Notes: generated by a model not told the origin, from the letters alone. Shown: positions 24,920 through 34,409, counted from the stretch's first letter. The stretch is 50,787 bases of DNA from an uncultured Aquimarina sp. (GCA_947498765.1 CANMLG010000010.1:1-50787), one strand, 5' to 3'. Made by a program: numbers and translations.

Positions 24920-26164
24920 GTGTTCAAAAAAGTATACCCATTGACTCAAAAAAGTAAAAAAATACTCATTATAGGTCATGTTTGGCCTCAACCAAATGCT
25001 ACAGCTGCTGGGGAGCATATCATACATTTAATTCGTTTTTTTAAAGATTTAAATTATCAATTGTTTTTTGTTAGTGCTGCACAGCAGCCTCAAAACTATG
25101 ACGTATTTACTGAGTTATCAATAGATACAGCGTCTGTTGCTATGAATGATGATAATTTTGATAAACTTCTTTTAGACTATAAACCCAATGTGGTTCTTTT
25201 TGATCGTTTTATGGTTGAAGAGCAATTTAGTTGGCGAGTTAAAAAAGTATGTCCCAATGCTATTCGTATTCTAGATACCGAGGATCTTCATTTCTTGCGA
25301 AAGCAAAGACAAAAAGGGCTTAATACTGTTATTGATGAGTTGTTAACCGATCAAGCTAAGCGTGAGTTAGCAAGTATGTATCGGTGCGATTTGAATTTGA
25401 TGATTTCATTAAAAGAAATTGATCTTTTAAAAAATACCTATAATTTCCCAGAAAACTTATTACATTACATTCCATTGTTGAGTACTAAAATTGAGAATGA
25501 CTTATTTAAAGGCTATAATGAACGAAAGGATGTAGTTTTTGTTGGTAATTTTTTACATGAACCTAATTGGCATGCAGTACAAGTGCTTAAAAAGGAAATT
25601 TGGCCTTTACTTTCTGAAAAAATACCCAATGCCCAACTACATATTTATGGAGCTTATGCAACTGAAAAAAACTATCAGTTACACAATGAAAAACAAGGTT
25701 TTTTTGTGCATGGATATATTGAAGATTTAAAAGCAGTTTTAGAAAAAAGTAGTCTTTTATTAGCGCCTTTATATTTTGGAGCAGGGCAGAAGGGGAAATT
25801 ATTAAAAGCAATGCAATGTGGTACTCCAACAATAACCACTTCTATAGGTGCTGAAGCAATGCAATTTAATAAATCATGGCCAGGTGCTATTGCTGATAAT
25901 TTAAATGACTTTGTTAAAAGTACGGTTTCATTATATACAAATAAAGATCTATGGGACAAAGCACAGCAGAATATTACTGAATTAGTAAATTCTCATTATT
26001 TATATAGTATGCACTTTAATGTATTTAAAGAAAAGTTAGAAGATTTAATAACTAATATTACATTTTACAGAAGTAATAATATAATGGGTCAAATTTTATG
26101 GCATCAAAGTATGCGTAGTACCGAATTTATGAGTCGTTGGATTATTGAAAAAAATAAAAGCTAA
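24920..26164 (+). CDS. Glycosyltransferase family 4-like protein
   Basis: The 414-residue GT-B protein starts with a GTG (24920-24922); no in-frame ATG lies before the first strand KILIIGHVWPQP. The N-terminal Rossmann half has NATAAGEHIIHLIRFF. The C-terminal half holds the nucleotide-sugar-binding segment LLLAPLYFGAGQKGKLLKAMQCGTPTITTSIGAEAM (about residues 280-316), the GT4 EX7E-like region. Acceptor and donor are not predictable. It overlaps the tail of the opposite-strand hydrolase gene by 3-4 bp, and no terminator separates them. Confidence 0.88.
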   Translation: MFKKVYPLTQKSKKILIIGHVWPQPNATAAGEHIIHLIRFFKDLNYQLFFVSAAQQPQNYDVFTELSIDTASVAMNDDNFDKLLLDYKPNVVLFDRFMVEEQFSWRVKKVCPNAIRILDTEDLHFLRKQRQKGLNTVIDELLTDQAKRELASMYRCDLNLMISLKEIDLLKNTYNFPENLLHYIPLLSTKIENDLFKGYNERKDVVFVGNFLHEPNWHAVQVLKKEIWPLLSEKIPNAQLHIYGAYATEKNYQLHNEKQGFFVHGYIEDLKAVLEKSSLLLAPLYFGAGQKGKLLKAMQCGTPTITTSIGAEAMQFNKSWPGAIADNLNDFVKSTVSLYTNKDLWDKAQQNITELVNSHYLYSMHFNVFKEKLEDLITNITFYRSNNIMGQILWHQSMRSTEFMSRWIIEKNKS

Positions 26165-27174
26165 TTTTTTTTCCCGATAATACGCTTAAATAAATTATTT
26201 AATAAATTAGGAACTTCTTTCATATTACGTTCACGTTCGATAGCATGTAGTTTACCATTTTTGTCATAAAATATTTTGTAACTAAATGCAAATCGATTAT
26301 TGGATGATGTTTTATCGAGTAAACCAAATCGAAGGTCATTAAAATAGAATATGTCACCTGATTGTTCAATGGTATACCAGCCTTCAGTTAGTTTAATTAG
26401 ACGTATAATTAACGGATGGTTTTGTAGTCTTCCTAACAATTGATGGTTTTTTAGGTGGGAAGTAAATTTAATAGAAGCTTTACCATCAAATAAAGAATAA
26501 TCTCCAATTAAAAAGCTATCTTTTGTTTCAATATTAGCATTCCATAAAATACTATTTAAAGGAGTTGGTTTGGTCTGAATTTCATTAAAAATAATTTGTT
26601 GAGCTTCCAAATTAATTTTAAAAACACCATAAGTGTACCATTTTAAGGCTAATGTGATTAACATGTATGAGCTGCTAATTATAATGCCTATATTATTTAT
26701 TTTATTTCGTTTAGGATTAGTGCGTTTGTAAAACATAGCCCAAACCACACATACTAGAAAAGGAACAGTATATAAAGGATCAATTACAAAAATATTTTTA
26801 AATGATACTTTATAAGGGAGTGGCCAAAATAACTGTGTTCCCCAAGTGGTAAAAGCATCTAAAATGGGGTGAGTGAATAACCCCCAGAACATTAATTTGG
26901 TCCAATCCTTCCAATTGGCTTCTTTGTTTTTGTATAGTTTAGTTATTAACCATCCAAATAACGGAGCAGCTAATACACAAAATAGGATTGAGTGTGAAAA
27001 GCCTCTGTGTAGTTCATTAGCCGTAACCGTATCTGTATAAAGTTTTGTTAGTATATCTAAATCAGGGATTGTTCCGGCAATAGCTCCCCAAAGTATCGCT
27101 TTATTTCCTACCTTTTTCCCTATTGTAGCTTGGCCAACAGCAGCTCCTAAAACAATTTGTGTTAATGAATCCAT
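26161..27174 (-). CDS. YdjM/DUF457-type inner-membrane metal-dependent hydrolase
   Basis: The 337-residue protein starts MDSLTQIVLGAAVGQATIGKKVGNKA, the standard opening of YdjM-type membrane hydrolases. It has the conserved metal-binding residues in AGTIPDLDIL, HRGFSHSILF and THPILDAFTTWGT, and several membrane helices in the first ~190 residues. A soluble C-terminal part (about 200-337) follows. The natural substrate of this family is unknown. It overlaps the upstream acyltransferase gene by one base (TAATG), so the two are translationally coupled. Confidence 0.9.
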   Translation of the reverse strand: MDSLTQIVLGAAVGQATIGKKVGNKAILWGAIAGTIPDLDILTKLYTDTVTANELHRGFSHSILFCVLAAPLFGWLITKLYKNKEANWKDWTKLMFWGLFTHPILDAFTTWGTQLFWPLPYKVSFKNIFVIDPLYTVPFLVCVVWAMFYKRTNPKRNKINNIGIIISSSYMLITLALKWYTYGVFKINLEAQQIIFNEIQTKPTPLNSILWNANIETKDSFLIGDYSLFDGKASIKFTSHLKNHQLLGRLQNHPLIIRLIKLTEGWYTIEQSGDIFYFNDLRFGLLDKTSSNNRFAFSYKIFYDKNGKLHAIERERNMKEVPNLLNNLFKRIIGKKN

Positions 27175-28367
27175 TAAGCTTGTTGTATTTTAAACGGATT
27201 TCGAATTTCATAGTCACTAGGTGAAATCAATTCGATTAAAGGTTTTAGTAAGGTATTTGAAATAGAATTTCGATGTCTTACATATAATTTCATATTCACA
27301 GGTTTAGCGCCAACAGTACTTTTAATAATTTCCGCAGTTCTGCCTAGTCTTAATTCTTTTACTTTTTTATTAATTGCTATATGTACATAATCATAAAGCA
27401 TACGTTGATACACGGCATGAGATTTATTGTAATTGTAATCAATTCCTATGTGGTTGGCTTCGAGTATACCATCAAATAAAAAAGCTGTTGAAAAAGCAAT
27501 TAATTTTTCGTTTAAAAAGTAACCTTTAAATATAAAATCATTAGAAAAAGTAGCTCTCAGGTTTTTGAAAGTAGTAATGTTTTGTTCACCTATTTTAAAA
27601 TCTGAATTTTTTAATACTGAAGAGTACAGATTAGAAATGTCATTTTTATAATTTTCAATATCTTGGGCAGAAAATTCTTTAACAATTAATGACGCTGATT
27701 TTTTTAAAACGCTTTTTACTCGTGTTCTAAATTTTGTTCGTAAGCTAGCTAAATAATCCTCAAAAGTAGTCCAATTTTCGAGTTGCAATACCATGTTAAC
27801 ATCAATTTCGAATTCTCTAAAATCATAAGATTTAATTTGATCACTTTCAGAAAAAGATTTAGGCCAAAATTCTTTTAATAAAATAAAAGAAGGTTTATTA
27901 TCATTTTCGGATTGACGTAATTCACGCAGAGCATTTGATAAACCTTCAAAAGCTATTGTAGCATCTATATGTTCTTTATTGTATTTAAAACCATATTCGC
28001 CACAGGCAAATAAATTGCCACAAGTTAATATGCTTACATCTATGTTAGAAATAAGTTTGTTTTTTACTGAATCACTCCATTTACAAGGAAATTCATGTAA
28101 TTTTAATTGATCTGAATTGAACTTGAAAAGTTGAGTTATTGCAAAAGCAACTGGTGTGTTTTTTTTGTAAAATAAGATATATTTAAATTCTATATTTTCT
28201 GCTAAGGTTTCCTCAACTATTTTCAAATAAGCTAATGAATAAAAGATACATTTATCATTGTCACCAGTTATAGCATTCCAATCATTTTTAGGAATATCAG
28301 CACAATTAGTATAGTAATTATGAGTAAGTGTAGAGACTTTACACTTTGATATTATTTTATTAAGCAT
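27174..28367 (-). CDS. GNAT/FemAB-like (BioF2-type) acyltransferase
   Basis: The 397-residue protein looks like a two-domain acyl-CoA or aminoacyl-tRNA N-acyltransferase of the BioF2/FemAB type. The C-terminal domain has EDYLASLRTKFRTRVKSVLKK, FKGYFLNEKLIAFSTAFLFDG, ANHIGIDYNYNKSHAVYQRMLYDYVHIAI and ELRLGRTAEIIKSTVGAKP, which form the GNAT core. The N-terminal part is a divergent second GNAT-like domain. Related proteins modify cell-envelope lipids or peptidoglycan, but the acceptor is not visible. It is the promoter-proximal gene of a two-gene unit with the membrane hydrolase. Confidence 0.78.
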   Translation of the reverse strand: MLNKIISKCKVSTLTHNYYTNCADIPKNDWNAITGDNDKCIFYSLAYLKIVEETLAENIEFKYILFYKKNTPVAFAITQLFKFNSDQLKLHEFPCKWSDSVKNKLISNIDVSILTCGNLFACGEYGFKYNKEHIDATIAFEGLSNALRELRQSENDNKPSFILLKEFWPKSFSESDQIKSYDFREFEIDVNMVLQLENWTTFEDYLASLRTKFRTRVKSVLKKSASLIVKEFSAQDIENYKNDISNLYSSVLKNSDFKIGEQNITTFKNLRATFSNDFIFKGYFLNEKLIAFSTAFLFDGILEANHIGIDYNYNKSHAVYQRMLYDYVHIAINKKVKELRLGRTAEIIKSTVGAKPVNMKLYVRHRNSISNTLLKPLIELISPSDYEIRNPFKIQQA

Positions 28368-28508
28368 AGTTTAGTCTCTATTTAATAATATGATTCAATA
28401 TTTATGATACAATTTGATAATTAACTAAAATAAAGTATTTTTCTTTACCCGTTATTAAAAAAATATTAAAATTGAATGATTTTTCTGTCATGTATAATTA
28501 AAAACTAT

Positions 28509-28889
28509 TTAAAAAGTCATTTGACTCCATAATTTCCATCCACCAGAAAAGTTATATATATGTTTAAAGTTTAAATCCTTAAGTATACTACATGCAATTT
28601 TGCTTCTGTACCCCGAATGGCAATAAACATAAATAGGCTTATTTTTATTTAAATGCTGTACTTGTTGCTTAAATTTTTCTTTATTTTCAATAGGTATATT
28701 AATAGCTCTATTTATAAAGCCTTCACTAAATTCTGTTTGTGTGCGTACATCTACTAGTTGAATAGTGGAGCTTGTATTTATTTCATTTTTTAGTGTAGCA
28801 AATCCGATTTGATTCAAAGCAATTTTACTTTGTTGGCCAAAACAAAGAGTAAAAAAACTAAAAGCAATAAGAAAACAAATTTTCTTCAT
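28509..28889 (-). CDS. Exported single-domain rhodanese-like protein
   Basis: The 126-residue protein has a signal peptide (to about FGQQ, residue 19) and one rhodanese domain. The active-site loop is YCHSGYRSK with catalytic C90, and the second signature is DVRTQTEFSEGFINRAINIP. Such periplasmic sulfurtransferases handle sulfane sulfur or thiol redox chemistry; the physiological partner is not visible. It is divergent from the GT2 gene across a 128-bp promoter region. Confidence 0.9.
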   Translation of the reverse strand: MKKICFLIAFSFFTLCFGQQSKIALNQIGFATLKNEINTSSTIQLVDVRTQTEFSEGFINRAINIPIENKEKFKQQVQHLNKNKPIYVYCHSGYRSKIACSILKDLNFKHIYNFSGGWKLWSQMTF

Positions 28890-28992
28890 AATATATGTAT
28901 TTTTAAGTTGGGCATTGGTAAAAATAATTCATAATAACATATAAATAGACGAATTGTTATATTTAATGTTCATTTTTTTTTATCATAAGGAG

Positions 28993-29020
28993 TTGGCGCA
29001 AAAGTAAAGTTGTAAATTTG
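28993..29020 (+). promoter_or_regulatory. Bacteroidota-type promoter (TTG-N17-TAAATTTG) of the GT2-YbbR-CoaE unit
   Basis: TTG at 28993-28995 and TAAATTTG at 29013-29020 are separated by 17 bp, matching the flavobacterial consensus. Transcription should start near 29025-29028. The TTG that could begin the GT2 reading frame (29018-29020) lies inside the -7 box. Confidence 0.7.
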
Positions 29021-30043
29021 CATTTTATAACTGTTAAAATTGAAATTACCATTATTTTTTCGTTTATAGTTCCTGTTTATAATCGCCCTAATGAAATTGA
29101 AGAGCTGTTGAATAGTATGCTTCAATTAACATATTCAAAATCTTTTGAAATTGTTATTGTAGAAGATGGATCAACCGATACATCAGAAGAAGTAATTTCA
29201 AATTTTGAAGATCAACTTTTCATTAGTTATTACTTTAAGAACAATACTGGACCAGGCGATTCTCGTAATTATGGAATGAAAAAAGCAAAGGGAGATTATT
29301 TTTTGATTTTAGATAGTGATGTAATTTTACCAAAAAATTATTTATTTGAAGTGGAAAAATCACTAAATAATCAATTTGTAGATTGTTTTGGTGGTATTGA
29401 TAATGCTCATAATTCTTTTACAGATTTGCAGAAAGCAATTAATTGTGTAATGACATCATTTTTAACTACAGGAGGAATAAGAGGCGGAGGAGAACAAATG
29501 GGCAAGTTTCAACCCCGTAGTTTCAATATGGGATTATCCAAAAAAGCATTCGAAATATCAAAAGGTTTTGGGAAAATTCATCCTGGAGAAGATCCAGATT
29601 TGAGTATGCGTTTATGGAGTTTAGGTTTTAAAACGGCATTATTCAATAATGTTGAAGTTTTTCATAAACGAAGAATTTCATGGGCTAAATTTTTAAATCA
29701 AGTGACTAAATTTGGTAAATGCCGCCCCATATTAAATAATTGGCATAAAGGCACAGGTAAATTGACTTATTGGTTTCCAACATTTTTTTGCGTAGGAACC
29801 ATAGTTGCTTTATTATTAGCATTAGCCTCGTACTATTTGCCATTATTTTTATTAGGGTTTTATGTTTTATTATTGTTTTTTGAAGCTTTAATAACTTATA
29901 AAAGTTTTAAAATAGCACTAATGAGTATCTGGGCAATGTGTATTCAGTTTTACGGTTATGGTAAAGGCTTTTTAGAATCGTATATAAAAATAGAATTATT
30001 AAAAAAGTCACCCCAAAAAGTATTTCCTGAATTATTTTTTTAG
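29018..30043 (+). CDS. Glycosyltransferase family 2, membrane-associated; start codon uncertain
   Basis: The GT-A domain has FSFIVPVYNRPNEIEELLNSML, EIVIVEDGSTDTSEE, the DXD-like DYFLILDSDVILP and the catalytic-region PGEDPDLSMRLW. Two to three C-terminal membrane helices (about residues 240-310) follow, so it sits at the inner membrane. No ATG or GTG precedes the first strand. The frame opens at TTG 29018, which lies inside a consensus promoter; later in-frame candidates are ATT codons at 29039, 29045, 29051 and 29054. The true start is probably among these. Coordinates use the TTG. It heads a probable unit with YbbR-like and coaE genes. Confidence 0.82.
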   Translation: MHFITVKIEITIIFSFIVPVYNRPNEIEELLNSMLQLTYSKSFEIVIVEDGSTDTSEEVISNFEDQLFISYYFKNNTGPGDSRNYGMKKAKGDYFLILDSDVILPKNYLFEVEKSLNNQFVDCFGGIDNAHNSFTDLQKAINCVMTSFLTTGGIRGGGEQMGKFQPRSFNMGLSKKAFEISKGFGKIHPGEDPDLSMRLWSLGFKTALFNNVEVFHKRRISWAKFLNQVTKFGKCRPILNNWHKGTGKLTYWFPTFFCVGTIVALLLALASYYLPLFLLGFYVLLLFFEALITYKSFKIALMSIWAMCIQFYGYGKGFLESYIKIELLKKSPQKVFPELFF

Positions 30044-30120
30044 TTATAATTGTTTGATACTGAAATAAATTTTTATAAACAAGATGTGTTCTTAAAAAAT
30101 TGATCCACTATATTATTTAT

Positions 30121-31080
30121 ATGACTACTAAGGGAAAAAAAAATCAAGAAAGGCAGCATAAGAATTATAAAACTTATTTTATTTTTCTTGGCTTTACTGC
30201 TTTTTTATGGTTTTCACTCCAATTTTCGAAGAATTATTCGCAAGAGGTTAGTTTTATGATTAATTATGATCAATTACAAAATCAAAAAGTAATAAAACCA
30301 ACCAGTGATCATGAGATAAAAATGGTGTTAAATGGAAGTGGATTACAATTATTGAAATATACTTTTTTTAATCATACCATTGATGTTGATACCCGAAAGG
30401 CAAATAATATAAATGAGAATCACGCTTTTTTTACAGGAAAAAAAATGCATAATGTACTAAAAAGCAGTTTAGGCTATGATGGAGAAGTTTCACATGTTTT
30501 TAAAGATACATTACATATATATTATGATGTGTTTGAAGATAAAAAAATTCCTTTAAAAATTAATTCTAGTATTAATTATGTTTCAGGATATACATCAATA
30601 AAAGGAATAACTTCTGAACAAAAAGAAATTCTAGTTACGGGACCAAAAAGTATTTTAGATACATTAAATTTTGTAGTAACAGAAGAGTTAATATTAACTG
30701 ATATAAAAGCTGACTATAAAGGTTTTTTAAGTCTTTCAAAAAATAAATTGCCTAAAAATTTAATGTTTGAAAAGAAAGAAATTCCAGTTACTTTGATAGT
30801 AGATAAATTAACAGAAGGAGAATTTAAAGTGCCAATTACTTTATTAAATGTTCCAAAAAGTTTAAGAGTTCAATTGTTTCCCAAAGAAGTTGGCATAGTT
30901 TTTAGTGTAACATTAAAAGATTATTCTAAGCTAACAGCGTTAGATTTTAATGTTTCCGCGAATATGATAAATGTAAAGCCAAATACTTCATCATTATTAT
31001 TAAAGTTAGATAAAGTTCCAAGCTTTGTATATAATGCAAGGTTAATGGAGAAAGAAGTACAATATGTGGTTATTAAGTAA
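30121..31080 (+). CDS. YbbR-like domain membrane protein
   Basis: About 319 residues from the ATG at 30121. A TTG 21 bp upstream also opens the frame but is a poorer start. After a basic N-terminus there is one membrane segment (about residues 21-36, YFIFLGFTAFLWFSLQ). Several YbbR-type beta domains follow (for example IPLKINSSINYVSGYTS, EILVTGPKSILDTL, VPITLLNVPKSLRVQLFPKEVGI). YbbR/CdaR proteins in Firmicutes regulate the c-di-AMP cyclase CdaA, but no cyclase gene is in this window. In Bacteroidota the gene often precedes coaE, as here (6 bp gap). Confidence 0.88.
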   Translation: MTTKGKKNQERQHKNYKTYFIFLGFTAFLWFSLQFSKNYSQEVSFMINYDQLQNQKVIKPTSDHEIKMVLNGSGLQLLKYTFFNHTIDVDTRKANNINENHAFFTGKKMHNVLKSSLGYDGEVSHVFKDTLHIYYDVFEDKKIPLKINSSINYVSGYTSIKGITSEQKEILVTGPKSILDTLNFVVTEELILTDIKADYKGFLSLSKNKLPKNLMFEKKEIPVTLIVDKLTEGEFKVPITLLNVPKSLRVQLFPKEVGIVFSVTLKDYSKLTALDFNVSANMINVKPNTSSLLLKLDKVPSFVYNARLMEKEVQYVVIK

Positions 31081-31086
31081 GCAAGT

Positions 31087-31671
31087 ATGATAGTTGGTTT
31101 AACAGGAGGAATAGGTAGTGGGAAAACATATGTTGCTCAATTATTCGAAAATTTAGGTGTTCCAATTTATATAGCTGATGTTGAAGCTAAAAAAATTATG
31201 AATGCTAATAATGAAGTAAAAAAAGCAATTTCTGTTTTATTCGGAAATGAAGCTTATCAAAATGGAACTTTAAATAGGAAATATATAGCACATCAAGTAT
31301 TTACTAATAAAGTTTTGTTGAATAAACTAAATGCAATTGTACATCCAGCTGTAGCTAATCATTTTGAGGCATGGTACAAAGCACAAAATTGTGATTTTGT
31401 GATCAAAGAATCAGCTATTTTATTTGAGACTGGAGGAGATAAAAAATGTGATCATACTATTCTAGTAATAGCACCTAAAAATATTCGGATACAACGAGTT
31501 ATGGATAGAGATAATATTACTGAAAAAGAAGTTATAGAAAGAATGAAAAATCAGTGGGATGATGGAAAAAAGATAAAATTAGCAAGCTATATTATTGAGA
31601 ATATTGATAGTTTTTATGTTAAAAAACAAGTAAAAAAAATTTTTTTAACATTAAATGATGATTTTGTATAA
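31087..31671 (+). CDS. coaE: Dephospho-CoA kinase
   Basis: CoaE phosphorylates dephospho-CoA at the ribose 3'-OH, the last step of coenzyme A synthesis. The 194-residue protein has the P-loop GLTGGIGSGKT (residues 4-14), the adenine/substrate segment PIYIADVEAKKI, KESAILFETGGDKKCD and the lid-region RVMDRDNITEKEVIERMKNQW. The length is normal. It closes the GT2-YbbR-CoaE unit. Confidence 0.95.
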   Translation: MIVGLTGGIGSGKTYVAQLFENLGVPIYIADVEAKKIMNANNEVKKAISVLFGNEAYQNGTLNRKYIAHQVFTNKVLLNKLNAIVHPAVANHFEAWYKAQNCDFVIKESAILFETGGDKKCDHTILVIAPKNIRIQRVMDRDNITEKEVIERMKNQWDDGKKIKLASYIIENIDSFYVKKQVKKIFLTLNDDFV

Positions 31672-31709
31672 AATAGTAACCATTGTTAACTTTAGGTTAA
31701 AGCTAATTT

Positions 31710-31736
31710 TTGATAGGTGCTAAATTCATATTTTTA
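31710..31736 (+). promoter_or_regulatory. Possible promoter of the two-component system
   Basis: TTG at 31710-31712 and TATTTTTA at 31729-31736 are 16 bp apart, close to the flavobacterial pattern with the last G replaced. It lies 5 bp before the ATG at 31742, so it would give a very short leader. Confidence 0.4.
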
Positions 31737-31741
31737 CGGCA

Positions 31742-33265
31742 ATGAATAAACGTTTTTCGACTTTATTATTAGTGCTTATGACGATCTCTTTGGCAGGAAT
31801 TATCTCTGTACAAGGCTATTGGATTAGTGACTCTTTACAAAGTAATGAGGAGCATTTTTCTTTTAATGCAAATGAATCTTTAGGCATTGTGGCCAAAAAG
31901 ATTAACGAGAATGAGTTTATTCGTTATTTTTATCCACTTAAGCATGCTATAGATAGCATAAAAAACAAAAAAAAATACGATGCAGCTTGTTTAATTAAGT
32001 CAGTTAATTCGGAACTTAATAATGAGGCTAAGAAAGTAAAAGCACCACTTACAAATGAGATTAAAACAGTAATGGATAGTATTGCTAATTCACTAGCTAT
32101 TAGTGATAAATTGCAATGGAAGCATCATATAGGTACTAAAGATAAGTTAGATCAGTTAGCTACAACATCAAGTTATGAATATTTTTTATATCAAAATTTG
32201 ATTAAAGAATATACAAGTAAAATACCTATAAATAAACGAATTAATAAAAATGAAATTGAACAATTTCTAACTCATGAATTAGAGAAAAGAGGTGTAAAAG
32301 TAAATTTTGTTTTTAGTGTTAATGAAAACAATACAAATACATCTGTAAAATCAGAAGATTTTCATGTATCATCAAAAGGAATGTTTAAAACGCCCATTTT
32401 TGAAGATGAAGAAGGAAAGACAAACTTGTATTTGGTAGTAAATTTTTTAGGAAAAAATTGCTTTGTTTGGTCATCAATATTATCAATGGCATTATTATCG
32501 GCATTATTGGTATTAATAATACTGGGAACTTATTTTTATGCATATAAACAAATAATTAGTCAACGTAAAATTTCAGAGATCAAAACAGATTTTATTAATA
32601 ACATGACTCATGAGTTAAAAACACCAATTGCTACTATAAATTTAGCTTTGGATTTTATGAAAAATGAAAAAGTTGCAGATGATTCTGACATGAGGAAAAG
32701 ATATTTGGAAATGATTCGTTTTGAGAATGATAGAATTCACGATCAAGTTGAGAGTGTACTTCGTATATCACACCTTGAACGGAATGAATTACTTATAAAT
32801 AAAGGCACAATTAATTTTCATGAAACCATAGATAAAGCTATAGATCATGTAAAACATGCTGTTGATAATGAAAAAGGCTATATAAAAACACATTTAAATG
32901 CCCTTAAAAAATCAATATTTGCAAGTGAAGAACATATTACAAATGTGATCATTACTATTTTAGATAATGCAATAAAATATACTAATGAAAGTCCTAAGAT
33001 TGACATTATTACTGAAAATACAAAAAATAGTATTATATTAAAGGTTGCAGACCAAGGAATTGGAATGGGAAAATACTGTAGGGAAAAGGTTTTTGATAAC
33101 TTTTTTAGAATGCCAACAGGTAATGTACATAATGTAAAAGGCTATGGTTTAGGACTTAGCTATGCAAAGAAAATTATAGAAGATCATCAAGGTAAAATTT
33201 TAGTTAAAAGTTCAAAAGGAAAAGGAACTACATTAATTATTCAATTACCATTAATAACATCATAG
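31742..33265 (+). CDS. Sensor histidine kinase, RprX-like
   Basis: The 507-residue kinase has a signal-anchor helix (residues 5-25), a large extracytoplasmic sensor (about 30-240) and a second membrane segment (about 245-268). The HisKA domain carries the phospho-accepting H290 in NNMTHELKTP. The HATPase domain shows the N box (ITILDNAIKYT), G1 (VADQGIGMG) and G2 (YGLGLSYAKKI). Gene order with the response regulator 5 bp downstream matches the RprX/RprY systems of Bacteroidota. The signal sensed is unknown. Confidence 0.93.
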   Translation: MNKRFSTLLLVLMTISLAGIISVQGYWISDSLQSNEEHFSFNANESLGIVAKKINENEFIRYFYPLKHAIDSIKNKKKYDAACLIKSVNSELNNEAKKVKAPLTNEIKTVMDSIANSLAISDKLQWKHHIGTKDKLDQLATTSSYEYFLYQNLIKEYTSKIPINKRINKNEIEQFLTHELEKRGVKVNFVFSVNENNTNTSVKSEDFHVSSKGMFKTPIFEDEEGKTNLYLVVNFLGKNCFVWSSILSMALLSALLVLIILGTYFYAYKQIISQRKISEIKTDFINNMTHELKTPIATINLALDFMKNEKVADDSDMRKRYLEMIRFENDRIHDQVESVLRISHLERNELLINKGTINFHETIDKAIDHVKHAVDNEKGYIKTHLNALKKSIFASEEHITNVIITILDNAIKYTNESPKIDIITENTKNSIILKVADQGIGMGKYCREKVFDNFFRMPTGNVHNVKGYGLGLSYAKKIIEDHQGKILVKSSKGKGTTLIIQLPLITS

Positions 33266-33270
33266 AAACT

Positions 33271-33975
33271 ATGGAAAGTGATAACAAAAAAATACTTTTA
33301 GTTGAAGACGATCCAAACTTTGGAACAATTTTAAAAGATTATTTGACCATTAATAATTATGAGGTAACTCATGCTAAAAATGGAATGGAAGGTTTTGAGA
33401 AATTTAAAAGGGATAGTTTTAATCTATGTATTTTAGATGTTATGATGCCTTACAAAGACGGTTTTACGTTAGCTAAAGAGATTAAGGATAAAAATAAAAA
33501 CATTCCAATTATATTTTTAACCGCAAAAGCAATGAAGGAGGATGTGCTTAAAGGTTATAAAGTAGGAGCTGATGATTATTTGAATAAGCCTTTTGATAGT
33601 GAAGTGCTTTTAATGAAAATTAAAGCAATAATGCAGCGTAAAAGTATTGATACGGAAGTAGAAAGTAAACAGGTAGAATTTCAAATTGGAGAATTTAATT
33701 TTAATTCAAGGCTACGTTTTTTAACATTTAAGAAGAAAGAACCTGTTAAATTGTCTCCTAAAGAAAATGATCTATTGCGATTATTAGCTTTAAACTTAAA
33801 TGATTTAATGACACGTGAGCTTGCATTAACAAAAATTTGGCGTGACGATAATTATTTTACGTCACGAAGTATGGATGTATATATCGCTAAGCTTCGTAAA
33901 TATTTAAAGGAAGATAAAAATGTTGAAATTTTAAATATACATGGAGAAGGTTTTAGATTAGTGGTTAAAAAGTAA
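33271..33975 (+). CDS. OmpR-family response regulator, RprY-like
   Basis: The 234-residue regulator has a receiver domain (residues 7-120) with the acidic pocket (EDD at 12-14), phospho-acceptor D56 (LDVMMP) and conserved lysine K106 (LNKPFD). The C-terminal winged helix (about 135-232) includes LSPKENDLLRLLALN, TSRSMDVYIAKLRKYL and VEILNIHGEGFRL. It is expected to control the genes answering to the kinase before it; targets are not visible. Confidence 0.95.
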   Translation: MESDNKKILLVEDDPNFGTILKDYLTINNYEVTHAKNGMEGFEKFKRDSFNLCILDVMMPYKDGFTLAKEIKDKNKNIPIIFLTAKAMKEDVLKGYKVGADDYLNKPFDSEVLLMKIKAIMQRKSIDTEVESKQVEFQIGEFNFNSRLRFLTFKKKEPVKLSPKENDLLRLLALNLNDLMTRELALTKIWRDDNYFTSRSMDVYIAKLRKYLKEDKNVEILNIHGEGFRLVVKK

Positions 33976-33999
33976 TATTTAACTCTATTATATAAAAAC

Positions 34000-34028
34000 A
34001 AAAAACATCATTATTATGATGTTTTTTT
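34000..34028. terminator. Intrinsic terminator after the two-component system
   Basis: AAAAACATCAT (34001-34011) pairs with ATGATGTTTTT (34016-34026) around a TATT loop and is followed by more T. Confidence 0.88.
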
Positions 34029-34409
34029 GTTTTAATACCATTGTCCCGTCCTGAAATAGTATTTGAAGTCAAATTTCGTTTAAGAAATTATAAGAATCCA
34101 ATTAGGTAAATTTCAATAATACAGTCTAATAGAGTAGCTTAAGAATACGTTTTAATATAATTATGATAATAGTTAACCCTATAAAGAATAAATAATAAGA
34201 AAAAATAAGCTATGGAATTGATAAGAAAATATTATAATTGAAAAATAATTATCTGTATATGTATACTCTTTTTGATAAAATAATAATTATGTATGCTAAA
34301 TGTATTTTTTTATAAGCTTAAGCCAATCTAAATCACTTCTAAACGTTAATAAATGTGTGCTTTATATTTTTAAAGCATATTTTACACTAAAACTAAACAC
34401 TAACACAAA
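34029..34409. other. 381-bp region upstream of the first GH16 gene
   Basis: No gene is seen. Near its left edge the GC-richer TTGTCCCGTCCTGAAATAG (about 34042-34060) stands out from the AT-rich surroundings and resembles the end of an insertion sequence, but no partner end or transposase is present. A short hairpin TGCTTTA/TAAAGCA (34358-34377) lies 33 bp before the GH16 start and may be in its 5' UTR. The promoter should lie between these. Confidence 0.4.
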
